A stretch of 64,000 nt of DNA, taken from the NCBI GenBank assembly GCA_029876055.1, contig CM056875.1:7899001-7963000 (forward strand), read 5' to 3'. A program made the translations under genes and the position numbers. A model generated the notes under the pieces. The model saw only the letters and a program-made list of their open reading frames with translations. It ran no database searches and had not been told where the DNA came from. Of this stretch, positions 32,324 through 43,619 are shown in pieces (positions within the stretch are counted from its first letter, which is position 1; every line of letters begins with the position of its first letter). Source of the DNA: Madurella fahalii (taxonomy: Eukaryota > Ascomycota > Sordariomycetes > Sordariales).

Positions 32324-34571
32324 TCACCGCTGGCTCCTCGCCGAACCAACCGAGTTCTGCCTGTCGTGCATGCCCGGCCGACGATCCCTTCGGTCGCCGT
32401 CTTGCAGTTTGAGCGAGTCCAACCTCTTCTGGTTATCCTCAGCCGTGTCCACTTCGTCGAGGCGGGGCATGGGGTTCGGCATGGTTCGCGCCGGTGGTCC
32501 TCCCGCGCTGGTCCCCGCTGACCCATTGGCTGCTTTCCTCCGGTTGGCCTGCTCCGTAATCGCAGCCCATTTCCTTTCCCGGAGGGCTTCCCTCGACGCC
32601 GCGCTGTTCTGCTGCTCTGTGTATTCGTGTGAACAATCGTCGAAGAGCTGAGGGTTGATTTCCATGAACAGTTTCATGGCATTGTACACCATGCCGTGAA
32701 TCGTCCTGCAAAAACGGTTAGCGACAAAGTCACCCATTAATCTAGCCCGATGCCACATGCCTGTTCCAGTGACCCTTGGAGTTCTCGTAGAGCGGAGCAA
32801 ACATGATCGGGAGGATAATCTCGACATTGTCGCTGACTAGGTTGCAGAAATACTCGTTGTTCCAGAAGTAGAGCGCCCGTTCAGCGACCTGGAAGTGAGG
32901 GCTCGCAACCGATTTCGCGAGCTGGTGGAATAGAGGCTCTTGGACTTTGGCGAATTCGGCCGGGTCCATGACCTCGAAGATGTCTTCGACTTCATTGAGG
33001 AACATAACCTCTTTGGTGCTGTTGACCTTGGGCCAGTACCGCAGGAGACCAAGGACAACCTGTACTGTGTGTCAGCAACTGGGCTTGGGAAGGAATTCCT
33101 AAAGAGACGCACCTCTTCCGTCAAGGACGCATCCTTCTCGAGGAACTGCACAATGCAGTAGGCCAGTTGGGGATGGTACATGCTCAAGCTCTTCACCTTG
33201 TGGAGAGGAATCAGAACCCTCGTAAGGAAGAGCTTGTGCTCCTCCTTCAGGGGCAGTGCAAAGCCGTTGATGATGGAGCCGAGAATCTCGAGAAGCTCGG
33301 CAATCCCATTGAACCGTTCCGTCTCGTAGGTGAACTGGAAGAAGACGTTGTTGATGGAGCGGCGGATGAAGGACCTCAGGTTGAGGAATTTTCCGTATAT
33401 GCGGTGGAGCGTCGTCTTCAAAAAATCCCGTTCTCGCGGGTCCTCGGAATCGAATAGTTCCAGAAGCTGAAGAACGAAGCTGTGATCAATGTAGGCTTTC
33501 GCGATGTTTGTGTTGAAGTCTTGGCTTTCGATAAACCGCAAGAAGAACTCGTACACGACCTGGATGTGCGGCCAGGCCACTTCCAACACGGGCTCATCCT
33601 CTTCAGGGTCGAAAGCCTCACCTTGCGGGTTCATAGGAGGCGGGATCGGGCGGAACAAGTTCTTGGCAAACATGCCGACGACGACGGGGTACATGGGTTC
33701 CGTGATGACTTGGCGGTTGTTCGCCACGTAGTCTAGGAGTTCGTGGAGAGCCAACCGCTTGATCTCTTTCGACTTCATGTCGGCACTCGCATCGTTAAAG
33801 TCGAAGATGACGTTGCATTGGTCAATCTTCTTCATGAACAGGTCCTCCCGGCGGTTTGGGGGCACTTCATGGAACCCAGGAAGCTTCTCCAGCTCACGGT
33901 GGGCAGAGATATCGAACCGCGACGAATGCTGTCGCCTCGGCGTCTTGGGCCCCTCGAGTACATCCTTGGGAGTCTGATGTAGCCGGTCGTACATCAACGA
34001 CTTCTGGCCGGCCTTGGGCGGAGCGAGATCGTGCGGCATAGTCTCGGCAGCCCCGGGCGGCGGTACGTGCTATTCGAGTAGTGCTGCGCGTCAGTCACGG
34101 TCTATAAAACAGACGGTTAACGGCCAAACCTTACCGGAGCACTGGGGCTAATTATGACGGTCGGGGGCAAAGGGCCATGCCTGACAGGAGTGCTGCCACC
34201 GTTGGTCCCCTGGGTCTGTCCCCCTATGCTGCCACCGAACCTGTCGGCCGCGCCCGGAGCGCCCGCAGCGCCCAGTTGAGCCTGGGCAGTCAGAGCGGCA
34301 TGGTCGCCGTGGGCAGCGCTGTTGGGTGGCAGCGGCTTGTTGCGGATGTCGTTCAGGGTCGACGAGGAAGAGGACGGGGTTAGAACGGGGGACTGGTTGG
34401 CATCCCGAGACGCAGCGTTCGGCGAAGCTGTCCCGTCCTTCGAATCCTTGTTCTTCTTGGAGGACTTGCTCGAGTCCTTGCCCCGCGAGAGCTTCGCCCA
34501 TATGCAAGTCAGCAGGAGGCTCGGGACAGCAGACAGGCGTGACTTACGACTCTGGCGCCGAAACGCTTCAT
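32324..34571 (-). CDS. rts1: PP2A regulatory subunit B56 (Rts1/ParA)
   Basis: Exons (5' to 3') 34571-34548, 34491-34135, 34069-33113, 33059-32761 and 32705-32324 give 672 aa. A short first exon (MKRFGARV) is followed by a Lys/Ser-rich, disordered N-terminal region, then the B56 HEAT-like core: QCNVIFDFNDASADMKSKEI, RFIESQDFNTNIAKAYID, YETERFNGIAELLEILG, LRYWPKVNSTKEVMFLNEVE and FWNNEYFCNLV. The C-terminal tail is charged and hydrophilic. B56 directs the PP2A catalytic/scaffold dimer to substrates in mitosis, septation and stress responses. The last intron uses a GC donor, restoring HWN|RTIHGMVYNAMKLF. Length is within the fungal range. The gene is divergent from the TFIIIC gene and converges on the CID/RS gene. 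Confidence 0.95.
32706..32760 (-). other. GC-AG intron in rts1, 55 bp
   Basis: Donor aacag|gcatgt and acceptor tttgcag|g on the minus strand, with a gctaac branch site. It is phase 2 and rebuilds HWNRTIHGMVYN, a highly conserved B56 segment. No GT donor gives this phase. Confidence 0.88.
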
Positions 34572-36536
34572 CCTTGATGACAACAGCTTCTCGTCTGTGG
34601 GGCGACTAGAGGCGCCCAACTCGACCCGACTGTGAACCGAAGCGCACGATCCGATGGCGGGGTATTCGAGGGTCAGAGAAGAACGAGGCTGGAATCAAAT
34701 TGTGGGTTCAGCCCCGGCCCTCATGCGATGCAATCCTGCCTGGCAATTCTGTTGCTGTTGTTGGGCTCTGACAGGCGTATCCACCGCGGTCCGGCGTTGC
34801 CAAGTTGCTTCGGAAATGCTGTCGGGGGTGAAGTCCCGAGGGCAACGGAAGATGGTGATGGCGTAGCGAGGCACGGCGGTGCCAATCGAGTGGTTAGGGC
34901 GGCGCAGTCAAGACGAGCAGAGTTGCCGGTTGCTTGCTCGGGACAGGGCGGATGCGGCGCGCTTGGGAGATGGGGAGGGGAGGGCGGCAATTGGGGACGT
35001 CGAGGACCGTGACCGAATTGGGGCCCCTGGCAGCCGAGATGGCTTGGCTGGGCGATGGGTGTCGTGTCGTCACAATCAAACGCCGGCGGGGTTGCTGTCG
35101 TTGCTATTCTGGCGACGGCACCGTAGAGTGCAATGTTTGGCGCTGCAGTGCCGGACGATTGGGAAATGGGCGGATGCTTTGAGCTGACGTTCCAGGTGGT
35201 AGTCGGGTGCTTTTGCGGGGCTCGCAGTCGCAGTCGCAGGTCCCCGTCCTGGATCTGGCTCCCAAGCTTCCGGGCTGTTGCCCAAAGACGCGGGTTAACG
35301 GGCAGCGGGAGCTCGAGCGTCAGGACTGTGTCGGTGCACCGTGTATAATCCGATTCGATCCTGTGAGGAGAGGTGGTTTGCCTTAATTAGCCGTAGGATC
35401 TCGTGCTCAGCGCATCAATGTGCAACCCGGGCGACTGGTTCTGCCCCTTGACGCGAGCAAGCTGCCCAGGCTAGCGAGCGGAAGAAGGGGGTTCTAGGGT
35501 ACGGGAGAGCCGCCGTGAGAAGTCGAAGCAGCCAACGATGAATCGCAAGGCTGAATGAAAGTATGCAGGCACAAAACGCCACGAATGATAGGGCAATAGC
35601 AAGTAGGGTAACCTAATGTCGACGGCACTGGTTCTGATGCCAACCCGTGCCGACACGAGATTCACAGCTCACATGAGGGTACGATGTTTGGACATGGGGC
35701 TGGAAGTACTTTATGTTAGGGTTGCCGCTGACTTGGCTACGAAGAAGGGGCCGGGCTGAGGCGCTGTACCTTAATTCATAACGAGAGAGAAACATCACCC
35801 ACGGTGCTGGCACCAGTGGGGCGTCCTGGGTGATAATACTTGTATTGCCTTACACGCATGCAGAGCACAGGGGGCCTGAACAGCGCACCAATCTTCCGAT
35901 CCAAACCTGGGGATCCGATCAACCAAAGTAAGACGTTACCAGTCCAGCTCCACACAGAGTTCCAACAGATTTCTCAGCCTGCCGCAGCTTCAGTGTCGTT
36001 GTTGTTAGGGCTAAGTGCTTGTACTGTACAGTACGAAGTACACTAAGGTACCTATAAATCACGGGTTGTTAATTACCGGTCTTTGTGATCTCACAGTTAC
36101 CGCTCAGATTAGGATTAGCGCTATTACCTGATCTAGAGCCTCCGTCGCCAAGCGAGCCTGTGAAAAAGCCCAGCGTGGATTTTAACGTTAGGGATCCGAG
36201 AAGCCCGTCTGGCCCCGGACGCCATTCCCAATCCCGGCAATGCAGTGCTTAGTGATCTGTGTGAATTGCTTCAACTGAACACTAGTGGTTGATGCATCAC
36301 AATAAGGCTTTTCGAACGATAATGTTAGGCAGACCCGCACTGTGTGTTCTAGAGGCCAAGGTTTCTTTCATGACGGAGGTCTCACTAGCCCCAATTCCAC
36401 AGCAACGCTAGCTTTGGCCTCAACAGCCCTGTAAATCGCTGCAGCGTCTGAGGCACCAAACAGTAACGACTGATACAAAGTCCTTACAACAAGCGAATGT
36501 CGCCATAGCTACAGAATCTACCAACGGTCATTCGCC
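34572..36536. other. Divergent 1.97-kb region, rts1 / TFIIIC gene
   Basis: Upstream of both neighbours. ORFs on both strands are short and lack family features. No RNA gene or transposon end recognised. Confidence 0.55.
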
Positions 36537-39130
36537 ATGGCTACGCCCTGTCGGGAGGGCGGCGACGTGGCACCAACACATACCATCCCTCCTCGGAGAC
36601 TGGGTGCTCTAGAGCATCCCATGATCATCAAGAACCTCGACAAGGGCATCAAAACGCTCGGGCAAAATAATGCCTTCCAAGCAGTATGTTCTGTTATGAT
36701 GTCTGCTGGATATGCAGCATGCTGACGCGGTTCAGATCCTGGATTCGGCCAGTCCCCAGATCTCGGTGCCGTTGTATCTACGCCACGACAACCCAACAGC
36801 AAGACCGCTGACATCGCACAACGCCCTGACACACAATGTTGTGCTAAAAATTACAGTCCCCAAGCGCACCGGCAGAAAGCGCAAACGGGGTTCCGATGGT
36901 CCCTGGGAAGGCGAGGTTGAGCCGGCTGCTGGCGGCCAAGACGGACTCGCGTCCCCTAACGTACTCTCAAGGGACCGGCATGACGCCCCTCGCCTTCTCA
37001 GGCGCAAGCTTCAGGATAATGTAGGGAAGTACCACGTCGAGCCCATCGGCGTCATCAACAATACCCACCGATACAGAGGTGAGTATCTTCTCTAATCGAC
37101 ATATTTACCTCCAAGGCCTAACCATCTCTAACCATCGGCGTTGTTTAGGGCTCGCTGATTTCCAATACGCCCTAGGGGAATCCAAATTCATGAGCAAATT
37201 CGTCGAAAAGGTCCTCCCCGGTGACGTAGCCAAGCTCAAAGAATTCACCATCCAACCGGGAATCGAATCAGGAACCAACATTGACTTGATCCCTCCCCCT
37301 TATTTCACCCCCATGACCCTCCCCTTCGGCTACAACTACGCTCAAAACCCCCACACCAAAGAACTCAGCCCAAACCCCTCCGACGCGTCCGGCAACGTAT
37401 CCGAAGACCAAGAATACGGCCGCGTCGTCAATGTCACCACTCGGGTGCCCGCGGCTGGCTACTTCATCGCGCACGACGAGTACCCCGTCCCCTCTGGCCC
37501 TCGCCGCCAGCCCGACATGTCGGATCCGCAAGTAGCAGCCATCATCACCGAGATGCGCCTGGCAATGGAAGAGCGCCCCATCTGGACACGTCGGAGCATG
37601 TGGAACCGACTCGGCTCTAAGTTCGCCGAGCTCCCCAAAAACGGCGGCCTTGTCCGTCACTGCCTGCAGTACGCCGGATACCAGTTCAAAGGCGGGCCCT
37701 GGCGCGACGCCCTCGTCAAGTACGGCCTCGACCCGCGCTCCGATCCCAAGTACCGCATCTACCAGACCCTCATCTTCAAACTCCACAAGACCCGCATCGG
37801 CAGCGTCGGCCGCTCGTGGCAGGCTGTCCGCCGCAACGAGATCAGCGTGTCGAACTTTGGCAAGGCATGGCAGGACCTTGGGGCTACTACAGCCGCTGCC
37901 GCCGACAACCAGAGTAATGCCACCAACACCAACACTACAATCACTGGCGGGGATGGAGCACCACCGCCGCCTCTCGCCACGCACATGTTCAACGGAGCCT
38001 CGTTCAGCACCGACGGCAAAGTCTGGCAAGTGTGCGACATCACGGACCCGCTCCTGGCCAGGCTCTTCGCCGAGGCGCACGTGCGCGAGACGTGCGACGT
38101 CGAAGTCTCGGGCTTCTACCACCGCGTGCTGTGGTCCGTGGCCAAGGCCATCATGAAGTGCAAGATGCTGGCGATCCGCTTCAACCGGATCCTGGCCGAC
38201 GACGACTTCGCGGGCGCCCTGGAGGTGGTCAAGGGCCAGCCGCTCGATGGCGGCGACGGCGGCGGCGGGAACAGCATCGGCATCAGCCTGCCCGACCTGC
38301 AGCTGACGCCCGCCGAGTGCGAGCAGCTGCGCGGCGGCAAGGCGAACCGGCCGCGGCCCGGCGTCAAGTCGAGCGGCCGTGACCGGTGGGAGGAGAAGAG
38401 GAAGAAGACGCATTACCGGGTGAGAATTCCGCTGAAGGAGAGCGAGGATCGCGAGGCGGTCAAGATGAGGCGGCTGTTGACGCAGGGTGTGGCCGAGAGG
38501 AAGGCCGCGGCCGCCGCGGCTGCTGCTGCTGCTGCGGCGGCGGCGGCGAAAGAAGCAGAGGCGGCTGTGGAGTCAGGGGAAGCGGGGTCGGAAGTTCCCG
38601 CTGCAGACGCAGCGTCGTTGCGGGACAAGGCCGGGGTGCCTGGCGCTGACGGAGCAGGAGGTACCTCTAGTGCTGCCGGCGTTAGGCAGGATGCAGAGGG
38701 AGAGCCAGAGGGGGAGAATAGAGATGCGGGTGCGTTCCAAGAGTTTCTCGATGATATGGACGAAGAAGGGAGTGAAGACGAGGTGGAGACGGAGGATGAA
38801 GATGAGGAAGAAGAAGACATGGCCGAAGATGCGGTTCCGGGTAGGAAAAGGGTATCGTTTCGGGAGAACAGTGAGGAAGACGAAGAGGAGGAAGAGGATG
38901 ACGAGGAGGAGGAATATGATGAAGAGGAAGAAGAGCGGTCGAGTGACGACGAGGAGGCGGAGCGGGGCGAATACAGCCGTGCGGAGAACGAGGAGGACAG
39001 CTATAGCGAGGAAGATTACTACGACGAAGGAGGCGGAGGCTTCCCGCGACCGTGGGAAGACGAGGAAAGGTATGAGGAGAACCGGGATGAAAACCGTCGT
39101 GGATATGGCGAGGGGTATTACGAGGAGTAG
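36537..39130 (+). CDS. sfc1: TFIIIC subunit, Sfc1/Tau95 (GTF3C5) family
   Basis: Exons 36537-36683, 36736-37078 and 37149-39130 give 823 aa. N-terminal family segments: RRLGALEHPMIIKNLDKGIK, SVPLYLRHDNPTARPLTS and YHVEPIGVINNTHRYRGLAD|FQY; the central part has ERPIWTRRSMWNRLG, GYQFKGGPWRDALVKYG, DPKYRIYQTLIFKL and WQVCDITDPLLARLF. In yeast this subunit sits in the tauA half of TFIIIC, pairs with Tfc7 and contacts the A box of tRNA and other Pol III genes. The C-terminal ~200 residues carry an Ala run (codons GCN near 38507-38550) and then a long Asp/Glu-rich tail, typical of the acidic end seen in the family. A large antisense ORF over the middle of the gene is a composition shadow. Confidence 0.9.
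38507..38550 (+). repeat. GCN (poly-Ala) repeat in the TFIIIC gene
   Basis: A run of mixed gcg/gcc/gct codons encodes about 16 Ala just after VAERKAA. Mixed codons suggest an old, stabilised tract rather than a fresh expansion. Confidence 0.8.
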
Positions 39131-39551
39131 ATATGCAGACGGGCTGTGGAATAGCGTCACCAGAACTGGCGTAGAAGTTAAATGCAGCCTTTTTGGGCAT
39201 TGAGGGAATAGAAGATGTTGCTCCCTCGGGGGCCGGGAATCAGAGTTGTTGTTACCCCTTGCTAATCTAAACGTGTGCTTCTGACTAGGTGAGACTTACA
39301 AAACGGCATTATCAAAATCAGATCGACCCTCCCTCTTCTTAGTCCCACTCAATATGCTAAACGTAAGTCGTTGCTTATTTCATAGCACGCCTCCCAATGG
39401 TATCAGTCATACCCTTCTTATTCCCCCCGCGTTGCATTGTCCGAGAAGAAAACCAAGATGCAGCCGAGAACCAGCATCCTTACAACTCCCGACGGTATCT
39501 ACTTCGCGACCAACCAGACCGAGCCTGAGCCGAACCAGACAACAACAGAAA
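39131..39551. other. Convergent region, TFIIIC gene and BCS1-like gene
   Basis: 3' flanks of both genes, 421 bp; nothing else recognised. Confidence 0.6.
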
Positions 39552-41552
39552 TTACTGCACCTGCAGCACCTTCGTCTTGCTCACCTTCTGGGCCAGCATG
39601 GCCTCTACCCAAACATCCACCTCGGCCAGCGCCCTTTGGGGCGATTTCTTCCTCTTCAGCAAAAAGCCTTGCAGTTCCGCCGGGGAGAATTGTCCGCCGG
39701 GTATCTTCGCAGCAAACTCTGTCGCGATGCGCGCCAGCTCCGCCGGGTGTAGCGAGTCGGGACTTGTATAGCCGTAACCGTACCCGTGGTCGAGGTTCAA
39801 GGGAACTGGTTTGTTCAGTGCTAGCGACAAAACGGGTGTATCTTCGTCCACCTCTGTTGTTGACGAGAAGTCGGTAAAGCTGCCCTCTTTTTCTCCTTCC
39901 GAGGTTGGGGAGAATGGAGTAGGCGGGGGCTCGGAGAATGGGGTGAGAGGCGGAAGGGGAGAAGGAGGCAGTGGGAGGTGATCATCGGTCACTTTGCGAT
40001 CGGCTTCGTACATCCGTACGAACAGTTCCCGGGCCTGGTCTTGTGTCGCATTTGTAAACGCCACCTGTAGGTCCACGCGGCCGGGACGGATGAGTGCCTC
40101 GTCCAGGGTCTCGGGCTTGTTCGTTGTCATGATGAGGACCCGTCCCTCATGGGATGCCACGCCGTCAATCGCGTTCAGTAAACCCGATAGGGAGATGCCT
40201 TTCTTTTCACTAGAATCGCCATGTTTTCTCAATTCGCGTGCCAGGTCTGACACTTTCCAGTCTTCTCTGCTTGAGTCGTTCGCTTTGTGAGCTTTCTTGC
40301 CAGCTCCGTCCTGCCCGTTGGCACTATAGTGATCTTTGGGAGAGGTACTATCATCCACGCGAGTAAGCCCAGCCGTGTCGATGTCCTCAAGCAGGACGAC
40401 GCAGCGCCGCGGAAGTGTGGTGAAGAGGGCCGAGAGGTCTTCCTCGGTTAGAGAAGGGTCAAGGAGGGAGATAACAAAGATGTCAAGACCAAAGACGCCC
40501 GCCAGTGCGAAAGACAACGACGTCTTGCCCGTGCCCGGCGGGCCGTGGAAGAGATAGCCTCGTCGCAGGGGAATGCCTCGGTTGGCGTACCAGCGCGGTG
40601 TAGCCGGGTGGAGGTACTCGTTGATATCCGAAAGCACCTTAACCTTCTGCTCCTCATCTAGGACCACGGTCCTCATGGGCCGGACCGGGCGGCTGGCAAC
40701 CTGCTGCCAGGTGTGGCGGCTGCCGTAGCGGCGCATGGCTTGGGCGGATGGCCGCTTGACGGTGGTCTTGGCTTGGTGGTCGACATAGTACTGCTCCTTG
40801 GCGTGCTGCAGAAGCTTCTTGATCGGGTCCGGAGACCGGCCGAAGCAGGAGAGGATCAAGGTTTCCTTGTCCTTGAACTGCGGCATGCCCGAGTGTCCGG
40901 TTGAATCGTCGTACAGCGACTCCTGCTTTCGCAATAGCTTATAATACCGGCCCCTGAACCAGAAATTGTGCAAGCCCAGAGCTGGAGTGAAACGAGGTGC
41001 TGCTTTGGCTTCCTGTGTGGAGAAGTTCAGGTATGTGCCAGAGGCACCTGCGGCGGCCCGTGTCGATAGAAGGTCCAAGTCTTCCTCCTCGTCCCACGCA
41101 CCCTTGGATGCGGTCTCGGCGGTGAGCGAACGTGAGTTGACCATGCTGGGCTGCGACGCAAGCCACTTCATCATGTGGAGATATATGTCATCGGTGCTGC
41201 TGATCTGAATGCTCACTGTGAAATACTGTAAGGCCAGCGAGTGGAACGCCGCGTACAGCTGCCGCCAGAGCTTGTTCGCAGCCCAGACGAAGCCGACAAT
41301 GATCAGGAGGAAGGTGGGATCGAGACCGAAGCGACTCCCTGCCATGTTGTTGAGGACCATGAACAGCTTCAGAAGCGGATTAAACTGGGCGACACCCAAG
41401 AGCGGCGTGAGGGTCTCGAGGATTCCATCTGGGAGGACGTTTCCAGTGTTGTTGTTGTTGCTGCTGCTGCTGCTGCCGCCACTGCTACCGCCGCTGGTGC
41501 CATTAGTACCGAGCGTGGGCAGAGCGCCCTGTATCAGACTGTTGAAATCCAT
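39552..41552 (-). CDS. BCS1-like AAA ATPase, single exon
   Basis: 666 aa without introns. It opens with a Ser/Asn/Gly-rich region (codons near 41455-41500), a hydrophobic segment PTFLLIIVGFVWAANKLW, and the BCS1 N-terminal domain (DIYLHMMKWLASQP, GLHNFWFRGRYYKLLRKQ, LILSCFGRSPDPIKKLLQHA). The AAA core has Walker A HGPPGTGKTSL (about 335-342), Walker B VVLLEDIDTAG (about 382-388), sensor-1 RVLIMTTNKPE and arginine-rich LIRPGRVDLQ. Bcs1 itself translocates folded Rieske protein across the inner mitochondrial membrane, but filamentous fungi carry many BCS1-like paralogues of unknown substrate. This protein has long low-complexity insertions after Walker B and near the C-terminus, so it is a paralogue rather than Bcs1. 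Mitochondrial location is inferred. Confidence 0.9.
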   Translation of the reverse strand: MDFNSLIQGALPTLGTNGTSGGSSGGSSSSSNNNNTGNVLPDGILETLTPLLGVAQFNPLLKLFMVLNNMAGSRFGLDPTFLLIIVGFVWAANKLWRQLYAAFHSLALQYFTVSIQISSTDDIYLHMMKWLASQPSMVNSRSLTAETASKGAWDEEEDLDLLSTRAAAGASGTYLNFSTQEAKAAPRFTPALGLHNFWFRGRYYKLLRKQESLYDDSTGHSGMPQFKDKETLILSCFGRSPDPIKKLLQHAKEQYYVDHQAKTTVKRPSAQAMRRYGSRHTWQQVASRPVRPMRTVVLDEEQKVKVLSDINEYLHPATPRWYANRGIPLRRGYLFHGPPGTGKTSLSFALAGVFGLDIFVISLLDPSLTEEDLSALFTTLPRRCVVLLEDIDTAGLTRVDDSTSPKDHYSANGQDGAGKKAHKANDSSREDWKVSDLARELRKHGDSSEKKGISLSGLLNAIDGVASHEGRVLIMTTNKPETLDEALIRPGRVDLQVAFTNATQDQARELFVRMYEADRKVTDDHLPLPPSPLPPLTPFSEPPPTPFSPTSEGEKEGSFTDFSSTTEVDEDTPVLSLALNKPVPLNLDHGYGYGYTSPDSLHPAELARIATEFAAKIPGGQFSPAELQGFLLKRKKSPQRALAEVDVWVEAMLAQKVSKTKVLQVQ

Positions 41553-43619
41553 CGTGCCGAGCTTGTCTCGGAGGCTCGAAAGCAGGTGATACAGGTGGAA
41601 GGGGACTATGGGACCAGATGACGGCCAAGAGCCGGTGATAATAGACTTAGTCCCGTCTGCCTGTGGACGCCCTGATGAGGGACCGGGCTTATCTGTTTCA
41701 GGCGGAGAGAGCAGGTATTTATGGTCCCAGCATGAAAGCCACTCAGGGATTTCTGGCGACTAAGTGCGGAAGGCTGACTTGCAGTTGGCGTGCTGCGCGG
41801 AAGATCAACCTTTTCCAGCCTCTGTCTGGGCAGGACCCGCTGGTGGCAAAACAAAGAATGGGTGTGAAAAGAAAAGGGACCAAGAAGCCGGGACCGTAGC
41901 CAGCACTCCGGTACACCAGTGTCACCCACTGAAGCAGCTTTCCTGCTGTATCCACGACAAAAACCAGACGGAGAGCTTCTCTGCATGAACAATCCTACTA
42001 CCTCCCTGGCGAGTTGATCTTCAAAGATTCATAGGTTCAACGCAAGCTTCATGTTTTTGTGATTGTGTGATGGCCCAAAACCTTCCAACTGCACATGCCC
42101 TAGGTGTCTGACGCTGAAGGGAGCAGAGACAGATGGCGTGCAAAGAGCTCCTCCCCCGTCTACGATGATTCTCCCGTCATGCAGCGGGCAAGGACCAACA
42201 CAAAACAACGCACAAGCAACGCACAAAACAAACAATGACACGCTGTTCTTCAGAGATGGGCCACCCGACAAACGGCCTGGGCGGGGCCTGAATACTTAAT
42301 AAGGCCGCTTTAATCGGTGCGGCCGACGGGGGGCAGGCATCGGAGGACCGTTAGGTTCTGCCGAGGGGCAACGATGGCCTTGGCTCCGGAGCGGGTGGCT
42401 TGATGGCCCCATGGCCACAGAGGTGTGTGTGGCCCGTGGGAGTTGGCTTGGTCTCTTCGAAGGGCCTTCGACCAGCCACGTACCTACTACATGCAAGCTC
42501 TTAGCCAATGACTGAATGCCGGTTCGGGTCTCTGAAGCAGTGCCGCACGCCGAAACAACCTGACACAAAGCTATTAGAATTCCGTGACTTCTGTTACCCA
42601 GTCCTACCAGGCGCGCCACCGACTCTCTCAGAAAAACAAAATATTACTACACGCACCAGCTGGAGAGAGGGAGTCACGCCAGGCAGCAGCGGCTCAGAAC
42701 GGGGTTACACCATGCGGCTCCTGGAGGCTTAGTGGGAGGGTTTGCGGCATGAAGATGTGAGGCTCAACGGGCTGAGACAAGCATCGCAAATTGCCCCAGC
42801 TGACGACGCGGGAGGCCTCGGTCATGGCCGCGCGGTGGCGAAGGTGGGCCAACGGCGAGCCGTCGGTGACGATATCCAAAGGTCCCCGCCCGGGCGTCTG
42901 GTAAGCTTGGCGAGCAGAAAGGGGTACACGATTGTTAGCGAGACTATGCCAGAGATCATTAGTGAACTTGTTAACCACGCCTGTACAGTACTTGCATCTC
43001 AAAGTTTCCCCACATTCGCCGCAACCATGCAAGGCTGACAAGGTCCGGGGGACCATCTCTACCGCGCGGTAGCTTACTTGATCCTTCAGGCTGACCTATG
43101 CTCAACGAACGATCAGTCGGTAAGCCATCCGATCTGGAGGATCTAGGCGGACATCGAGCTGACGCCAAAGGATGGGAACGCGTCTTTAGAACCCGAGTCT
43201 GATAGAATCGAATACATTCCATTGGATTGCACACCATTAGCTGGCTAGGTATAACATGGGGCCACGCAGGGGCTGCCCGGAGACTCCCCATATTAGACTA
43301 CTATCGGGGAAGTAGACTAACTAGATGCCAAGGGCTCTAGCCAGCTGACCCGAGGCTATGGATACCGTCACAGCCTCGGCCACGTAAACAATGACAGCAA
43401 ATGATGCAGGCCCCATTTGGGGAATCCCGAAGCCACCCTTCGTCGATCTTCCCTGAGACTTATCACGCTGTTGGTCCCAGGTTGGCTTTTGCCGGCATGG
43501 CCAAGTGTACCGCGTACAGTACAGTCCCCACAAGTTACCAACAAGCAGATGTCATCCACTCAGCTCCAATCAATTTTAGCCTCGCCGCATATGCGTCCTA
43601 AACTCGTAAACAGCCCGAA
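41553..43619. other. Intergenic 2 kb: BCS1-like promoter, asparaginase-ankyrin 3' side
   Basis: Both neighbours are on the minus strand. Many short ORFs, none with recognisable content. No repeat above background, no tRNA-like A/B box pair that I could support. Confidence 0.5.

Noticed and set aside
37268..38413. 381-codon minus-strand ORF over the TFIIIC gene
   Set aside because: Antisense shadow; the + strand has clear Sfc1/Tau95 similarity and proper introns.
41553..43619. Transposon remnant or RIP-mutated repeat in the large intergenic regions
   Set aside because: No terminal repeats, no transposase-like ORF, and no strong AT/TpA bias visible by eye.
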